Part shown: piece after piece, positions 22,901 to 32,725 of the stretch
Numbering within the stretch: the stretch's first letter is position 1
Layout of the letters: each line of letters starts with the position of its first letter
Assembly: GCF_905404315.1 (NCBI RefSeq)
Contig: NC_066312.1
Location: forward strand, 18,153,001 to 18,217,000
Direction of reading: 5' to 3'
DNA from: Leptidea sinapis
Taxonomy: Eukaryota > Arthropoda > Insecta > Lepidoptera > Pieridae
Length of the DNA stretch: 64,000 nt
Notes under the pieces: model-generated
What the model was told of the DNA's origin: nothing
The model's database searches: none
Seen by the model: the letters and a program-made list of their open reading frames with translations, nothing else
Made by a program: the position numbers and the translations under genes

Positions 22901-25344
22901 TGTACAACACCTTTTGTGCTGTTTTCTCGTATACCTATGACACACGTGTAGTTAAAGTTAAGTATATTTAATACACAATTCCAGGAATTTTGAATCATAA
23001 TTAGCTTTCTATTAAATGTAAATAATGTTACTATGTGACGAAGTCTGCAAAGGCAAAAAGGAATTAGGAAGCATTCAAAAGCATGTGCAAATTGTGCTAC
23101 TGAGCTGTAAATGCTAAGAGACATAAATACTGACAAGTTTATTTGTCTATAAATATCCATATACATATTTCCCACTGTCTGGAACTACATTTGGTGTATT
23201 TCACATGAGAAATGACTTAGGTAGAGTTTTTCCAGCCATTATTATATTTTGACGAGGAACATTAGAACGTCAATCATATACCTAACATCGTGTAATTATT
23301 GTAAATACTATAAATGCTGGTTTACTGTGTTCTATGATGTTAGTCGTAATTGGAGATCATCTATATTTGATTAACAACCCTTTGTTAGCAGCTAATAGCT
23401 ATGCAACGAAGTTATGATTGCATTAAGCTATTAACCTACATGAAGACTTAAATATTTTACATAGGAAAACCATATACAGGGTGGCCGAGAAGTTAACGTC
23501 CAAAGCTAAAATTTAAAAGCCTCATGGTGATGAGTATCCGAATCACCCCTATGTATGTTCTACGATTTTGCGTAGTTTAGGAGATTATAATTATTTTCCC
23601 CTTTTATCCGCTTTTTTCACCTAATTGTGGTTTAGGGCTTTTTTAAAATTTTTTGAACACTTTTAGTTAATTTTATTGTTGATAATTATTAACTAAAGTT
23701 GCAATAACCACATAAGAAACTATGAATAGTTTAGACAATGTGGAACTAGTTTAGAATTAAGTCGTAAGTGCAAGATAACTGCTCCAGCTAAATTCATGAA
23801 AATGTTTAAGGTATCAAAAAAATAAATGGGGAGCCTATGGCTTCTAACTATTTTTAAAAACTTCCCAGAACATTGGCCAATAAAATGAGCCAAATTCAAA
23901 TTTCATCTTTGGACGTCAACTTCTCGGCCACCCAGTATGTATCCTAGATAATAAGATTCAATGCAAAAGTTACCTGCGCCTGGACAAATGTATGTAGAAA
24001 ATTTGCTCGTTTAAATAAGACGAAAGCTACTCATTCATGAGTGTTTTATAATCGTATTGATGTAAGCCGTTTGCACTCACCACCAATAAATGTGTTAAAT
24101 AGACATTACTGAAAATAAATATGACATTTGTCGCCTTTTTCATGCTTCAGTCGATGAGGTTGTCGGCATTATTGAAGACGAGGTTTGATTATGTTTCAAA
24201 ATAAATAATACATAATTTAAGTTCTTGCTACTTGTTTGTGCTAGTGTGAATTATGTCGCTCTATGTCTATCTATAACAATGCTTTAAGCTTCTACTTAAT
24301 GTGTGTTTAGATTAAGTGTTCTTAAGTGATCTTTATGAATATTGCTAACATCGTTTAGTTTATTGCTTTTACTTCAACTCTTATACAGTTAACTTTTCAC
24401 TTAAACGTAAGTTTGGTGCCTTAGGTAATTATAGGTAGTATGTACCTAAGTAACCTAGGTTTACCTTATTTTTACTATGTAACCTATAAATATAAATGCA
24501 ATGATTATTTTTTTAGAAAAGATAGAGAATAAATAATAATTATAATAAAAAAATTCTGTGAAAAAAATGTATCTAGCATTTTTAAATTATGGCTATATTT
24601 TATATAGTTCACCTCATTACAGCTTGTAGGTAGTGTAAATATTGCATGAATTTATCACTGTAGAATACATTTCTAATTTAAACTGTTGAATATTTATTAT
24701 AAATTTATTAGCTGTTACAACGTAGATTATTAATAAATTATCTAATTCTTCTATGAACGACAGAATAATATAATTTTATATGCTTTATACTTATTCATAA
24801 ATAGTATTAATATACTACTTATGAATATTGAGAGAGTATTATAATTAATTAAACATAATTTTCATATTAGGACGACGAGACACCCCCCGACCCTCTGCCG
24901 AAGCCAACACCGCCAAAAGTTGAATTACCAGTAGACGAGTGCGGTTTGGGTGTAGCACAAATAGTCATAACAGCAGCCACCCCAATGATAGAAGAACCAG
25001 AGCAACCCTTCCCGCCCTCGGAGGCTGCCGCTGAACATCAACAAGAAGAAGCAGAGCCTGAGACCGAACGTGCTGACGATAACGATGATGATGAGTCCTC
25101 TTTATCGGAACAGACCGCGGTGTGCTTGCGTGAGGAAGAAGGTCACGCCGATTCGGCTCCTCACCCTGCGTCAAGTTCGACAGGCTCGGAGGGCGATTCA
25201 ACGGGAGCTTCTGTCGGCTCTGGCCCCCCAACTGCGCCCCAATCCCCCCCATCAGCCCCACGCGCCGGTCGAGCTTCTATTCCTGATGAACTCGAACCAG
25301 CTCAGCTCGCGAGACTCACAGATCTCAAAGAGTCAAATGCTTAA
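4929..25344 (+). CDS. nwk: Nervous wreck (F-BAR and double-SH3 protein, FCHSD family), complete, 18 exons
   Basis: Nwk/FCHSD proteins bind and bend membranes through an F-BAR dimer and recruit actin regulators through SH3 domains; in fly motor neurons Nwk restrains synaptic growth and acts in endosomal traffic. Coding exons: 4929-4949, 11293-11436, 12347-12432, 15803-15947, 17443-17579, 18002-18155, 18328-18555, 18630-18815, 18900-19136, 19540-19684, 19790-19956, 20039-20188, 20326-20589, 20733-20846, 20928-21036, 21989-22186, 24151-24182, 24871-25344. They total 2991 nt (996 residues), all phases agree and every intron is GT-AG. Order: F-BAR about 10-290, coiled segment to about 430, acidic linker, SH3-1 about 540-597, SH3-2 about 666-722, proline-rich tail. 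The start MQPPPRK is shared by fly Nwk and human FCHSD2. Least certain is the acceptor at 21989 (weak pyrimidine tract). Introns carry several transposons. Confidence 0.96.
5740..5965 (-). pseudogene. Mariner transposase relic (3' part)
   Basis: On the minus strand the frame gives KIVLFHEDPIPAHRSV, corresponding to the second catalytic region (normally HxDNAxAH), and later LAPSDLYLLPRLKDSIKGQ, the third catalytic Asp region of mariner transposases. Frames shift between these blocks and no terminal repeats were found. It lies in nwk intron 1. Confidence 0.65.
6631..6813 (+). repeat. Dispersed repeat, copy 1 of 2
   Basis: This segment and 7481-7650 share GATTATTT.ATAGCAATG, TTTTATTAAAAAGAGC, TTTCTTGCGCCGCTTCTTCT, ATTTGTTTC and GGTGGTAGT in the same order and orientation. 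The order resembles the 3' untranslated end of the CR1-type LINE copies in this window, so it is probably another LINE tail family. Located in nwk intron 1. Confidence 0.7.
7481..7650 (+). repeat. Dispersed repeat, copy 2 of 2
   Basis: Second copy of the repeat described at 6631-6813, about 850 bases downstream in the same orientation, with small indels and substitutions. Located in nwk intron 1. Confidence 0.7.
8045..8105 (+). repeat. Possible Helitron-like 3' end
   Basis: GGCAATACAACGTTTGCTGG followed by GTAAGCTAGT matches the end of the segment at 25560-25765 (AGCAATACAACGTTTCCCGG then GACAGCTGGT). Helitrons end in CTRR after a short hairpin, and this wording is typical of a common lepidopteran Helitron family. 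Only the last 60 bases are recognisable. Confidence 0.4.
8313..8690 (+). pseudogene. Tc1/mariner transposase N-terminal relic
   Basis: The frame opens with MERDDKEIAVAALLKAGIK, continues in shifted frames with AIDRFNETSSSV, then KTYCRIRIKKAIKAAKEQVR and PMSNIFKEDLGFLGP. These resemble the paired helix-turn-helix region of mariner-type transposases. Several stops and frameshifts are present and no catalytic domain follows. Located in nwk intron 1. Confidence 0.5.
8800..9035 (-). mobile_element. CR1-type LINE 3' tail
   Basis: Reverse-complemented, this reads GACTTTTTTAATGATGCCAC, GAGCGACCGCCCTCAGGATA, CCCATTCTTCTCAGGTCTGA, GTGGTAGTTTTTGACTTTCA and a final AATAAAAATATTTAAAT, the same order as the tail of the copy at 1866-2475. 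It contains only the last part of the element. In nwk intron 1, opposite to the gene. Confidence 0.75.
10210..10440 (-). pseudogene. LINE C-terminal fragment (probable RNase H-bearing element)
   Basis: The minus strand encodes CLEADETPLQLLCDCGPLMH, then TILDDYTFLPGAV and VKNILRFVNGTGLDDEL with a stop. The ETPLQLLCDC segment resembles the Cys/His stretch near the C-terminus of insect LINEs that follow RNase H. No upstream polymerase part was found. The assignment is from pattern memory only. Confidence 0.45.
12460..12750 (+). mobile_element. CR1/Zenon-like LINE 3' end
   Basis: The frame LGYHPHHLYVWLF, then FLPRTTKLWNELPCAVF and RYDMGTFKKSAYTFLKGRQ is the extreme C-terminus of a non-LTR reverse transcriptase that recurs in this window at 31960-32725, 52830-53646 and 61856-62135. 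It ends with GGCGGCGGTGATTACTTAAC and CTCGTTTGTCCTC. Located in nwk intron 3, immediately followed by an inverted copy. Confidence 0.75.
12751..12895 (-). mobile_element. CR1/Zenon-like LINE 3' end, inverted copy
   Basis: The complement of the family tail (GACAAACGAGTG, AAGTGATCACCTCCACCC, then GGAGGGTGTACACGCTTTTT) starts where the plus-strand copy stops, so two tails meet tail to tail in nwk intron 3. The minus copy is only about 145 bases long. Confidence 0.7.
14020..14215 (+). repeat. Dispersed SINE/LINE-like repeat
   Basis: Contains CCACGCAGGATTCTTGAAAA, ACTAGCTATGGCGCCCTTCA and ATTACTGCTTCACGGCAG. A degenerate relative is at 43215-43430 in a Coq8 intron (ACATAAGATATTAAGTG, ATTTCACTAG, TAATGCTTGCAACAGCAG). 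I associate the wording with a common lepidopteran dispersed repeat but cannot name the family. In nwk intron 3. Confidence 0.5.
14278..14360 (-). mobile_element. RTE-type LINE C-terminal scrap
   Basis: TCATCATCAGCCGGAAGACA followed by GATCTCCACGACGCTCGGTC is the reverse complement of the end of an RTE-type reverse transcriptase (…EAFVQQWTSS-like C-terminus). Fuller copies are at 15330-15610, 53930-54155 and 60345-60460, all in the same orientation. Confidence 0.55.
15175..15300 (+). mobile_element. CR1-type LINE 3' tail
   Basis: Short copy of the tail family: GCGCCCAACCTTTTCAGGTC, TGAATGGGTGGTAGTTTTTG, AATAAGTGATTTTGAATCCT and a terminal AATAAAAAAAAATT. Located in nwk intron 3, in the gene's orientation. 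Confidence 0.7.
15330..15610 (-). mobile_element. RTE-type LINE C-terminal fragment
   Basis: In shifted frames on the minus strand it encodes the C-terminus of an RTE-type reverse transcriptase: an RRTDD…WGSKVLEC block, a MDRRSGQD frame overlying a WTDDLVKIAG-like stretch, then LCLAVDVF overlying VQQWTS. Two or more frame breaks are present. Located in nwk intron 3. Confidence 0.65.
16960..17300 (+). mobile_element. CR1-type LINE 3' end
   Basis: Begins in the reverse-transcriptase C-terminus (ARNCDYHNFN, then TKHRLVLHTTRLNRI), parallel to 2040-2110 in the first copy, then runs through TTCTCAGGTCTGAGGCATAC and TGAATGGGTGGTCGTTATTG to TGAAATAAATGTTTGAATTT. Located in nwk intron 4. Confidence 0.75.
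19540..20846 (+). other. nwk: nwk exons 10-14: acidic linker and two SH3 domains
   Basis: Exon 10 encodes an acidic and Ser/Thr-rich linker (SSDSFYDSD, then EDEQDEDED). SH3-1 begins at the end of exon 11 (KCTALYSYT) and fills exon 12: the ALYxY motif, NPDELSI, GDGWLRARN and the closing GYVPHNYL are all present. SH3-2 is split over exons 13 and 14: FALYDYDAEASDEL, then DDGWWRGE and GVIGNFPSLIVEE. In the family the SH3 domains bind partners such as WASp and dynamin and also bind the F-BAR domain to autoinhibit it. All ligand-groove aromatic residues I can place are intact. Confidence 0.94.
22403..22558. repeat. Imperfect inverted repeat (fold-back) in nwk intron 16
   Basis: The left arm from 22403 (TAAGTTCGCTTTTTTAT, then GGAGAGGAAAGTGGCC) is complementary to the right arm ending at 22558 (GCCACTTTCCTCCAGAAAAT, then ATAAAAAAGCGAACTTA), with a spacer of about 50 bases. 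Near it, at 22294-22316, GGGAAGCA and TGCTTCCC form a separate perfect 8-bp hairpin. Probably a MITE remnant; no target duplication was found. Confidence 0.6.
23477..23935. mobile_element. 459-bp MITE with long terminal inverted repeats and TA duplication
   Basis: The left end CAGGGTGGCCGAGAAGTTAA continuing CGTCCAAAGC is mirrored at the right end (reverse complement CTGGGTGGCCGAGAAGTTGA continuing CGTCCAAAGA). Inverted repeats are about 38 bp with a few mismatches. TA flanks both sides (23475-23476 and 23936-23937), as for Tc1/mariner-superfamily insertions, and the CAGGGTG-type tip suits that superfamily. No transposase frame inside. In nwk intron 16. Confidence 0.85.
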
Positions 25345-25559
25345 CATGACCCTGCTGACTGAACACAATTTGTAAACAAGTCTCAAAATTTTATATTCAA
25401 CAATTTACTATTCACTAATATTAGATACCTTCGTGCATTGAATACCTTTGAATCTTCTATAGCTCGTGTTACTGATATCTGAACTGTTACTGAAAATATT
25501 AAGAATTATTTCCCTATTACTATTACTATCTATACTATAATTTGATATAATAGACAAGT
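25345..25559 (+). other. nwk: nwk 3' UTR start
   Basis: Sequence directly after the nwk stop codon. No AATAAA lies close by; several occur further downstream (for example near 26400 and 26530), so the UTR may extend 1 kb or more. The cleavage site cannot be fixed from sequence alone. Confidence 0.5.
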
Positions 25560-25765
25560 AGTCTATTATATGAAATTCTCGTGTCGCGGTGTTTGTTACC
25601 AAACTCCTCCGAAACAGCTCAACCGATTTGAATGAAATTTTTTGTCTGTATCGGATAAATCTAAGAATCGGCCAAGATCAATTTTTTTATACCCAAGTTT
25701 TTTTGCAATTTTTTTATTAATTCATATAGCAATACAACGTTTCCCGGGACAGCTGGTATATATTA
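25560..25765 (+). mobile_element. Helitron-like non-autonomous fragment
   Basis: TCTCGTGTCGCGGTGTTTGT, then ACTCCTCCGAAACAGCTCAA, CCGATTTGAATGAAATTTTT and an end AGCAATACAACGTTTCCCGG with GACAGCTGGT. This order matches a widespread lepidopteran Helitron-like family; the end resembles the CTRR terminus. A related piece with CCGAAACTACTGAACCGATT is at 40870-41060. No Rep/helicase frame. Confidence 0.55.
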
Positions 25766-28700
25766 TATATTCTTTGGTAACTAATTAGTAACTACCGTCA
25801 AATACTAGTACTTCGTATGGAAGACGGTAAAAAGACGGAGAAAAGAAAGAGAAGACGGTAATACACAAGCTAAAGAAAGGCAAACATTCAACTAAGATTG
25901 AAGCATCATAGACATTGCTTAATAGCCTGGTAAGATGAAATGCTTTCATTAATTTTTGCTGTTTTACCTGCTAATAGTAGTACCAAAGATAAAAATATAA
26001 TTTATGACTAGTTACTCGTCCAGTCAGTAGTTATATGGGAAATAATTACTGTGCATATTAATTATCGAGATGATAGTACCACGGGTTACAGTATTTCGAA
26101 CAGTTAATGTTATTTTTGATCATTCTCACAATGCAATTGAACATTATTATAACACTATTAATATATCTCAATACGGTTCATAATAAGCAATATATTATAT
26201 CCAGTGATTTTAAAAGCAATCTGTTAAATTTAGCGATAAAATATTAGTTATAATATATATCTATATTTAAACTGAATTCGTTTTGCCTTATTATAAATGT
26301 TACCCAATATTTAAGCAACAGTTACACAACCGAAAGGTTCCGTTTAATAGACTATAATAATTATAATGTTTAATAAGGTCGTTCATATAAAATAATACTA
26401 ATAAATGAAATATTGTAACACTCATTTAATATATTACTTTTTGCAATATTTATATAAAAATTGTAAATCAACGTCAAAAGGTCACGCTCTGAAGTCTGAA
26501 GTGAATAATGCATAACTTTGAACCCTTCTCAATAAATGAATAAATTCAAAAAATATAAAACCTATAAAATATGCCTTAACTAAATAACAATATTTGGAGT
26601 GAAATTATTCCTAAGCGGGGTCATGTAGACATATAAATTGTATATAAACAAATACATACTTTTACTATAATATAAAAAGTATGTCGTGACACAAACCAAT
26701 AATACTCTCTAATAAATAATCAAACAATATGTTGTGTTAGTAAATTTATTTTTTAATATTATTATTAAAAAATAAATAGTTATCTATTGTGCGCCTAAGA
26801 AAAAATATACTGAAAACTAAGTTAAAGGTAAATTAATAAATTTTCTTTCTAACTTAACAATTAGTGTAATCTGACCGTTCTCTATCTAAATACAAACATT
26901 TGTATTTTATATACCTACTGACTCAAAGATGTTTAAATTTATTGCAATAAATATAGTGGTAGGTAATGGATCGTAGGTAAATATATTATAGTCTATCTGT
27001 AGTCCATTATTAATGAACTACCAACACGTTACACGTAGATAATTCATTCTATTTTCAACATATAATTTTCCACATTTGCGTAACAAATGACTTATGATCC
27101 TCAAAATATGGTAGGTTTGCAGTCACTTCAAAATTCAAAAATATAGTGTGTTTAATAATAAGGTTCAAAAAGTGCGTGAATGTATATTTATAAGTAAAAT
27201 CACAAGATGTATTGAGTACCTACAGTAGATGTATAAATCCACACACCTGAAGTAAATAAAGATATTATGCAAGCATTTTACCAGTGATTATAAAAATACT
27301 AAATATATTAAATAACTTTTATTTTAAAAACATGTAGCTAAATTGCTGGTGACATGATCATCCAGCCACCACAAGCATGACGCATGGATCAGCCATCGCC
27401 TCACTCCACCACATTTAAGGGAACGAAACGACCCGCACAATCAGGCGGCTATGAAGAGGTCTGTCACGAGACCAATAACAAAATATAATGTTCATTTACA
27501 TATTATGCAATACCTACTAACTAAATTGTACTAAAACTACTTTTAAACCTTTAATATTTCTTACATTTCAGATATGAAAGGTTTTATAACAACATTTTCA
27601 TTTGATTATTCGTTGAGTTAAGAATTCGCTTGCATGAGGCATATTGAGGTTATATAAGTCTAGAATAGTCCTACTAAAGTAGTAATTGTTTGTTATTTTG
27701 TTATGTTATTTCTAAATCAATGTTAATAGATAATAGTAGAATCTTATTCTAGGTTTGTTGAATTTCCGTTGCGCGTTGACTACTTTCAATGTATTAATAT
27801 ATAAATGTGTTGAATGGGTAGGGATGATAACTTTTATAAGCAGTTCATAAACGTCATTGTAAAATATTATATAATTGGAAATTTTATTCACATTCTTTCC
27901 CTTCTGGATTCATTTCGGCCTACTTATTGAGTGCTCATGTACCTAATATTGCATACAGATTACTCAAAATAACATTGTGAAGCCTCATAAACAGAAAATA
28001 AAAAATATTAAGTATCTACTGTTGATAGAGTATTGTAATGACGTAGTAATTTGTTAGAGTTTTTATAGATACAAATTACTCAATAGGTATTTCTTATGTA
28101 ATATGTGTTATAATTAGTAATATTTTGATGTTCGTTACTTTTATCTTAAGGTAGGCTAATTCACTATGTGTGTCAAATTGCTGTTGTTTCGAATAATTCC
28201 GTACAGTTTTGTGCAATAAAACAAATAGCTTTGATGTTAGTAAATACCCCACCTAAAGCTTTAATTACTTAGAGATTACTTAGTACTTAATATATCTATC
28301 TATTATGCTGAACGTAGATACGTACATTATGTTTACACGTACGTTTGAACGTTGGTTACGGACATTCTTTATATTATTTAGGTATCAAGTTTCTTATTAC
28401 AAGTGATCCCTATAATACTAATATTATTATTATTTAAATATACTCAAACTATCACTTGAAATAAATCGATTTGATTTGTTTTGAAAATTTTCTTGATTTT
28501 TTTTGGCTGTGACCGCACTTTTGAACTAAATATTCATTTCAATGTTTTATGTCTAAGTATAAAGTGCGTTTATGTATTTAATATACATATTTTAATTAGT
28601 TAATATGAAAATAGCGAATAAAACATGATAATTTAAGTGATACAGTGAGGATACTGCTTTTTGTGTATATTATGGCTTATTTACAATAACATCATCTTGA

Positions 28701-29285
28701 GAAGAAATAATTACAGCTTAGGCTTATCACACACGACAGCTATAATGTACATTTTCACACCTTCTTATCTTAAGATACAGAGCGATACAAAAATATATAT
28801 CTTACCTTTAAAAATCTCAATACAAAGTCGGGTCGCATACCAATGGAATGAAGGGAAAGATTCATTATATTGCCTGTTGTGTGTGAAGCCCTTAATTTCG
28901 AAAAAAGCTCAAAATATTTCACATAGCATCGAATTAAGTACTCTTATTCATAATTATTATAAAAGTCAAGTGTAATTATTTTTTTCTTTAGTGAAGACAA
29001 TAGTATCTCCTACTCCGAATAGTCCTGTTATATGTACATGTATACTTATATACCGCAATATCTGCTGTACTTATATCTATTTGTATTCAAATGTTGCTTT
29101 TCTTTAGAAGAACCAATTAAATACTTACATTAGGTCATTCTAAAGAGTGTAAATCCGCTAAAAGATACAAAATATAACGTATGCACTCTAATAATCGGCG
29201 TTTTATTTAAATCCTATTTCAAAATATAGATTTCATGTGTATGTACACACCATTATATTTGGCATAAATATTTTATACCTAAGTA
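25766..29285. other. AT-rich intergenic region, no gene recognised
   Basis: Between nwk and the mariner element. Only short unsupported open frames occur. A GC-richer patch at 27340-27480 resembles those near 3955-4090 and 31040-31190 and is probably an eroded repeat. Nothing else was recognised. Confidence 0.5.
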
Positions 29286-30493
29286 ACACTGAAAATGTTT
29301 AGAAAATCGTCCTCGTTCCTCTCTACACATCGTCGCATTTGATGCTACTACTGAAAAAAGCAGTGGGCCCATTCTTCCTTAGGGGTCTCTTCTGTGGCAT
29401 TTTCGTATGCTTTCACTGCATCAGGGTGCTTTCAGGGCTCGTAAAGCGAATACCTCGAATTTTATCTTTAGTTCTTGGGAATAAGTAAAAGTAGCAGGGC
29501 GCCAGTTCAGGACTGTATGGCGGATGACTCATTATCTCGACACCTGCCATAGTCAAATATTTGTCAGTCCGTTTTGCGGAGTGCATTTTTGTCGTGAAGG
29601 AGGATCCTGCTTCGAGGGCGGTGCTGTCGAATTTTTTCCAAGACATCAGGCAAACAGCGATTGACATACCAGTCTGCAGTAACTGTCCTTCCATCTTCTA
29701 GCACAACTGTCGCAAAATGACCTTTCTTACAAAAGAATGAGGCAATCATCTTTTTTCCTTGACTTCTTCCTTTCTTTACCTTAGCTGGCCGATCTTCGAA
29801 AGGAAACACCCACTGAGCTGATTGTCTTTTGGTTTCGGGTTCGTAGTAATATATCCAACTTTTATCACCTGTGACGATGTCAAATACAGTATTTGAGTTA
29901 CGTTGAACTTATCTAACATTTGGCGACATCAGTCCATGCGAAGGTGTTTCTGGTCGTCGGCAAAGTTTGGGGAATACATCTGGTACAAAGCTTCCTGACG
30001 ATTTAGGCGTCAGGAAGTACCAGATGGTTCGGGGAATATTTTATGAGCTTGACTCATACCAATGCCTAGGCTTGCCCGTATCTGTTGATAGGTCACTCCC
30101 TTATCTTCCTCTATCATGCGTCGCACAGCTCTGATGTTATCTTCAGTAGTCGCTGTTAAAGGACGTCCCTCACGCGGATCATCATTGAGATGGCTAAATC
30201 CACGCTTAAACTCGTTAAACCAATTGTAAATAGTGGCATGAGATGGGGCTTCATTAAGAAATGCTAATCGCCGCTTAGTTGTTGAGTAACAACGAAAGTC
30301 ATAATAAATCATTGATCGAAAATTTTCTCGCGTTAGGTTCATTTTCACGTGTAACAAGAGTTTTAGATTTGCCACCAATTCACAAATTACAAATTAATGC
30401 AATATACTACATTAGCATTAGGTTATCAAAGAGTTCTAAAAATTGAAATTCAAATAAAGTTTCTAACTAGCCAGTTCTAAGCATTTTCATTGT
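29286..30493 (-). mobile_element. Mariner element, intact ends, TA duplication
   Basis: The left end is ACACTGAAAATGTTTAGAA and the right end, reverse-complemented, ACAATGAAAATGCTTAGAA: 17 of 19 bases match. TA lies directly outside both ends (29284-29285 and 30494-30495). The length, 1208 bp, is close to the usual 1.2-1.3 kb of mariners. The transposase is on the minus strand and broken. Confidence 0.92.
29413..30348 (-). pseudogene. Mariner transposase, frameshifted
   Basis: From the probable ATG (MNLTRENFRSMIYYDFR) the N-terminal helix-turn-helix domain runs on with APSHATIYNWFNEF and GVTYQQIRASLGIGMSQ, then breaks near 30010. Later frames give VTGDKSWIYYYEPE (first catalytic Asp), SFFCKKGHFATVVLEDGRTV, LLHDKNA (second Asp) and HPPYSPELAPCYFYLFPRTK. 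In the last motif the third catalytic Asp (normally APCDF or APSDY) is replaced by Tyr. With at least two frame breaks and a lost catalytic residue it is inactive. Confidence 0.88.
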
Positions 30494-30620
30494 TACCCAC
30501 GTATATGTGGTGAGAAAAGTTTTGGGAGTTGAAAATTAACTATAAGGAAACATCTGCTTTCACGGAGCCGTGTTTTAATTCAGATTCCAAGTCAATCAAA
30601 TCAAATCAAATAAACTTTTG

Positions 30621-31480
30621 TCAATTAGACTTAAAACTATACGCTTTCGAATAGTCACAAAATAATTTTTTAATATTTATACATTGTAAATATTTCTTAT
30701 AATTTACTGAATCTACCGTAATTATGTAAGGAAAAATTAGAGCTCGCGAGAAGAACATACAAGAAACGCAACAGCCACTCTTTTCAATCAAATAAAGTAT
30801 TTTACAATGGCTGCAATCCAATGCATAACGATTTAGTTTGTCAGGTGTTGCATCCAATATATGAATTCAGTTTAAATAACATGAAATATTTCATAATAAA
30901 GAATAAACTGTATAAGTATAAATTATCGTATTATGGATGCAACAACCTTTTGAGCTTGATTGCCCGTGTAATGATATTTCGTGAACATTATGGCCGTGAT
31001 AACTGTCAATTATTAATCGCAGTTCGACAAGCAGCACCCCTTCAAGAGTTGACGCATGGACCAGCCATCGGTCCCTTCGCACATATTTGGGGGAAGGAAA
31101 TGACCCGGCACACGACGCCGCTGCAAGCAATGCATATGTCGGGAAATAGACTGCCCATCGTACATCTTGGTGTCATAGGTGTGGCCAGCAAAATCCGTTA
31201 GGTAATCTTTGCACGAAACTCGTGAGGCGCATTAAGTACGAGTAGGGCGCATACATCTGCTGCAAACAAAAGTACTTTAAAAACTAACTACTGTCAAGAG
31301 CGCAAACTATAAATCATATTAATTATAATTAAATTATCAATTACCATCAGCTGAACGTCCTGTTCGTCTCGTCCTTTATTGTCATAAAAAAAAGTGGACA
31401 CTGGACAAGTAACTTAGATAGCTTCAACGTCGTCATACTTCCACCTTGAAGGCCGGAATTTCTTGCCCCTAGTGCTACGG
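30621..31480. other. Intergenic, no supported gene
   Basis: Short open frames only. 31040-31190 has a GC-rich patch (TTGACGCATGGACCAGCCAT, AAGGAAATGACCCGGC) similar to 27380-27450, so a dispersed repeat is likely. No function can be assigned. Confidence 0.4.
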
Positions 31481-31959
31481 ATATCCATGAGCGGTGACTT
31501 CCCATCACGCGAGGTTCTGGCTCATTTGCCGCCTCTCATATAAAAGAGTCAATGTGTATAAAACTGCCGATAGGAGACAGAGATCTAAATTCGTAAATAA
31601 GAAATCTAGAAGCCTGATTTTTTTCCGCCGTCTTCTGATTTCTAATGAGACTAGAAATACAAACAGGCAGGAGCTTTCCTGGTGGTTAGTTATCTTCTCG
31701 CCCATGTTCTCTTGCAACACCAGAGGAACCACGACCTTCCTATTAGGTGGACGCGTGTTTGCAAAGGTGTACTATGTAATCAGTAGTCTCAAGCTTCGTC
31801 ATGCTCTGTTAAATGTCATTACTTGTGGCGGCGACGTGTGGTGGGTTGTTCTTTCCTAAAATATGATCAACGGACGCGGACGCTCGTCCAGGCGTCAGGC
31901 TCGTGAACGGGCGCAACTTGTGGTTGATGGATGATTCTTTACTTAATTTTTACTGTGTA

Positions 31960-32725
31960 CGAGCGCAGAGGTTACATGATGCTAGGTGATCAACGCTGGC
32001 CACATCCTCTTGCAACACTAGAGGAATCACAGGAACGATGCCAGCGTTTTAGGAAGATGTACGCATTTTATGCGAAGGTACCGCATGTCGAATTCTCCTT
32101 GAAACACAGCGTAAAGAAGCTCATTCCATAGTTGTACGTGACAGGAAGTTAAAAACCGTACCTACTTATGTAATGCCACACACCAGATGGTGAGGATGGT
32201 ATCCAAGTTTGTGGGTTGTCGTGCGAAGGTGGGATTCGCCGGAAAGGTCAGGTCAAACAACTCTTCGCAAAGCTCCTCGTGATAAATGCGACAAGGAAAG
32301 TCACGTCTATCGATCTAGCTATTTACAGAGCAATGGATCGGCAACAATTTGAGCAGTACTGCGTTGCACACGGTCAAATGGTTCAAGCTGGTACTGAGGT
32401 TCACCAGATCAGAGATAAGCGCAATACTACATATGTAGCCGGACCTGTACTTTGTAGAGCGGTAGTAGGTGTGTAGACCGGATTGAAATGTTGCCATGGT
32501 CTATTTATGATCCCCAGTTTCTTCGAAGCCAATTTTGCTATGCCTTATTCCAATTCCAGTATTTCAATAGTAGGCGAGGCATTAAGCGGAGTGTTGCTGA
32601 AGAGCAGTTATACGAGAATTGTATTTTTTTTTGTGGTAAATGTGCAAACTTGAGTTTTACCACATTCCGTGACCTGTTCAAGGACTCGATAGAAATACAA
32701 ATTTCTTGCGGCACTGTGACAAAAA
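31960..32725 (-). mobile_element. CR1/Zenon-like LINE 3' fragment
   Basis: Parallel along its whole length to the better copy at 52830-53646: shared blocks include CTCTTGCAACACTAGAGGAA, GGTGAGGATGGTATCCAA, CAGGTCAAACAACTCTTCG, GCGTTGCACACGGTCAAATG and GGACTCGATAGAAATAC. Stops interrupt the coding part. A short further scrap of the same tail is near 31690-31735. Confidence 0.7.

Larger units (their letters stand above)
20928..25344 (+). other. nwk: nwk exons 15-18: C-terminal tail with microexon
   Basis: Exon 15 continues from SH3-2 (NGEPLSGGDDD). Exon 16 is proline-rich (a run of PPPPPP near residue 777). Exon 17 is a 32-nt microexon (DEVVGIIEDE). Exon 18 begins DDETPPDPLPKP and contains LGVAQIVITAATPMIEE, a block also found in fly Nwk, then a low-complexity acidic and Ser/Pro tail and a TAA at 25342-25344. 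The polyproline stretch is a candidate SH3 ligand. The long introns at 21037-21988, 22187-24150 and 24183-24870 hold repeats. Confidence 0.88.

Noticed and set aside
22768..23175. 135-codon minus-strand open frame in nwk intron 16
   Set aside because: No motif or homology; composition like surrounding intron.
25070..25375. Alternative plus-strand frame and an opposite-strand frame over nwk exon 18
   Set aside because: Shadows of the low-complexity acidic and proline-rich coding tail, whose own frame fits phase and homology.
28661..28975. 104-codon open frame in the nwk 3' flank
   Set aside because: No homology, no splice or promoter support, AT-driven composition.
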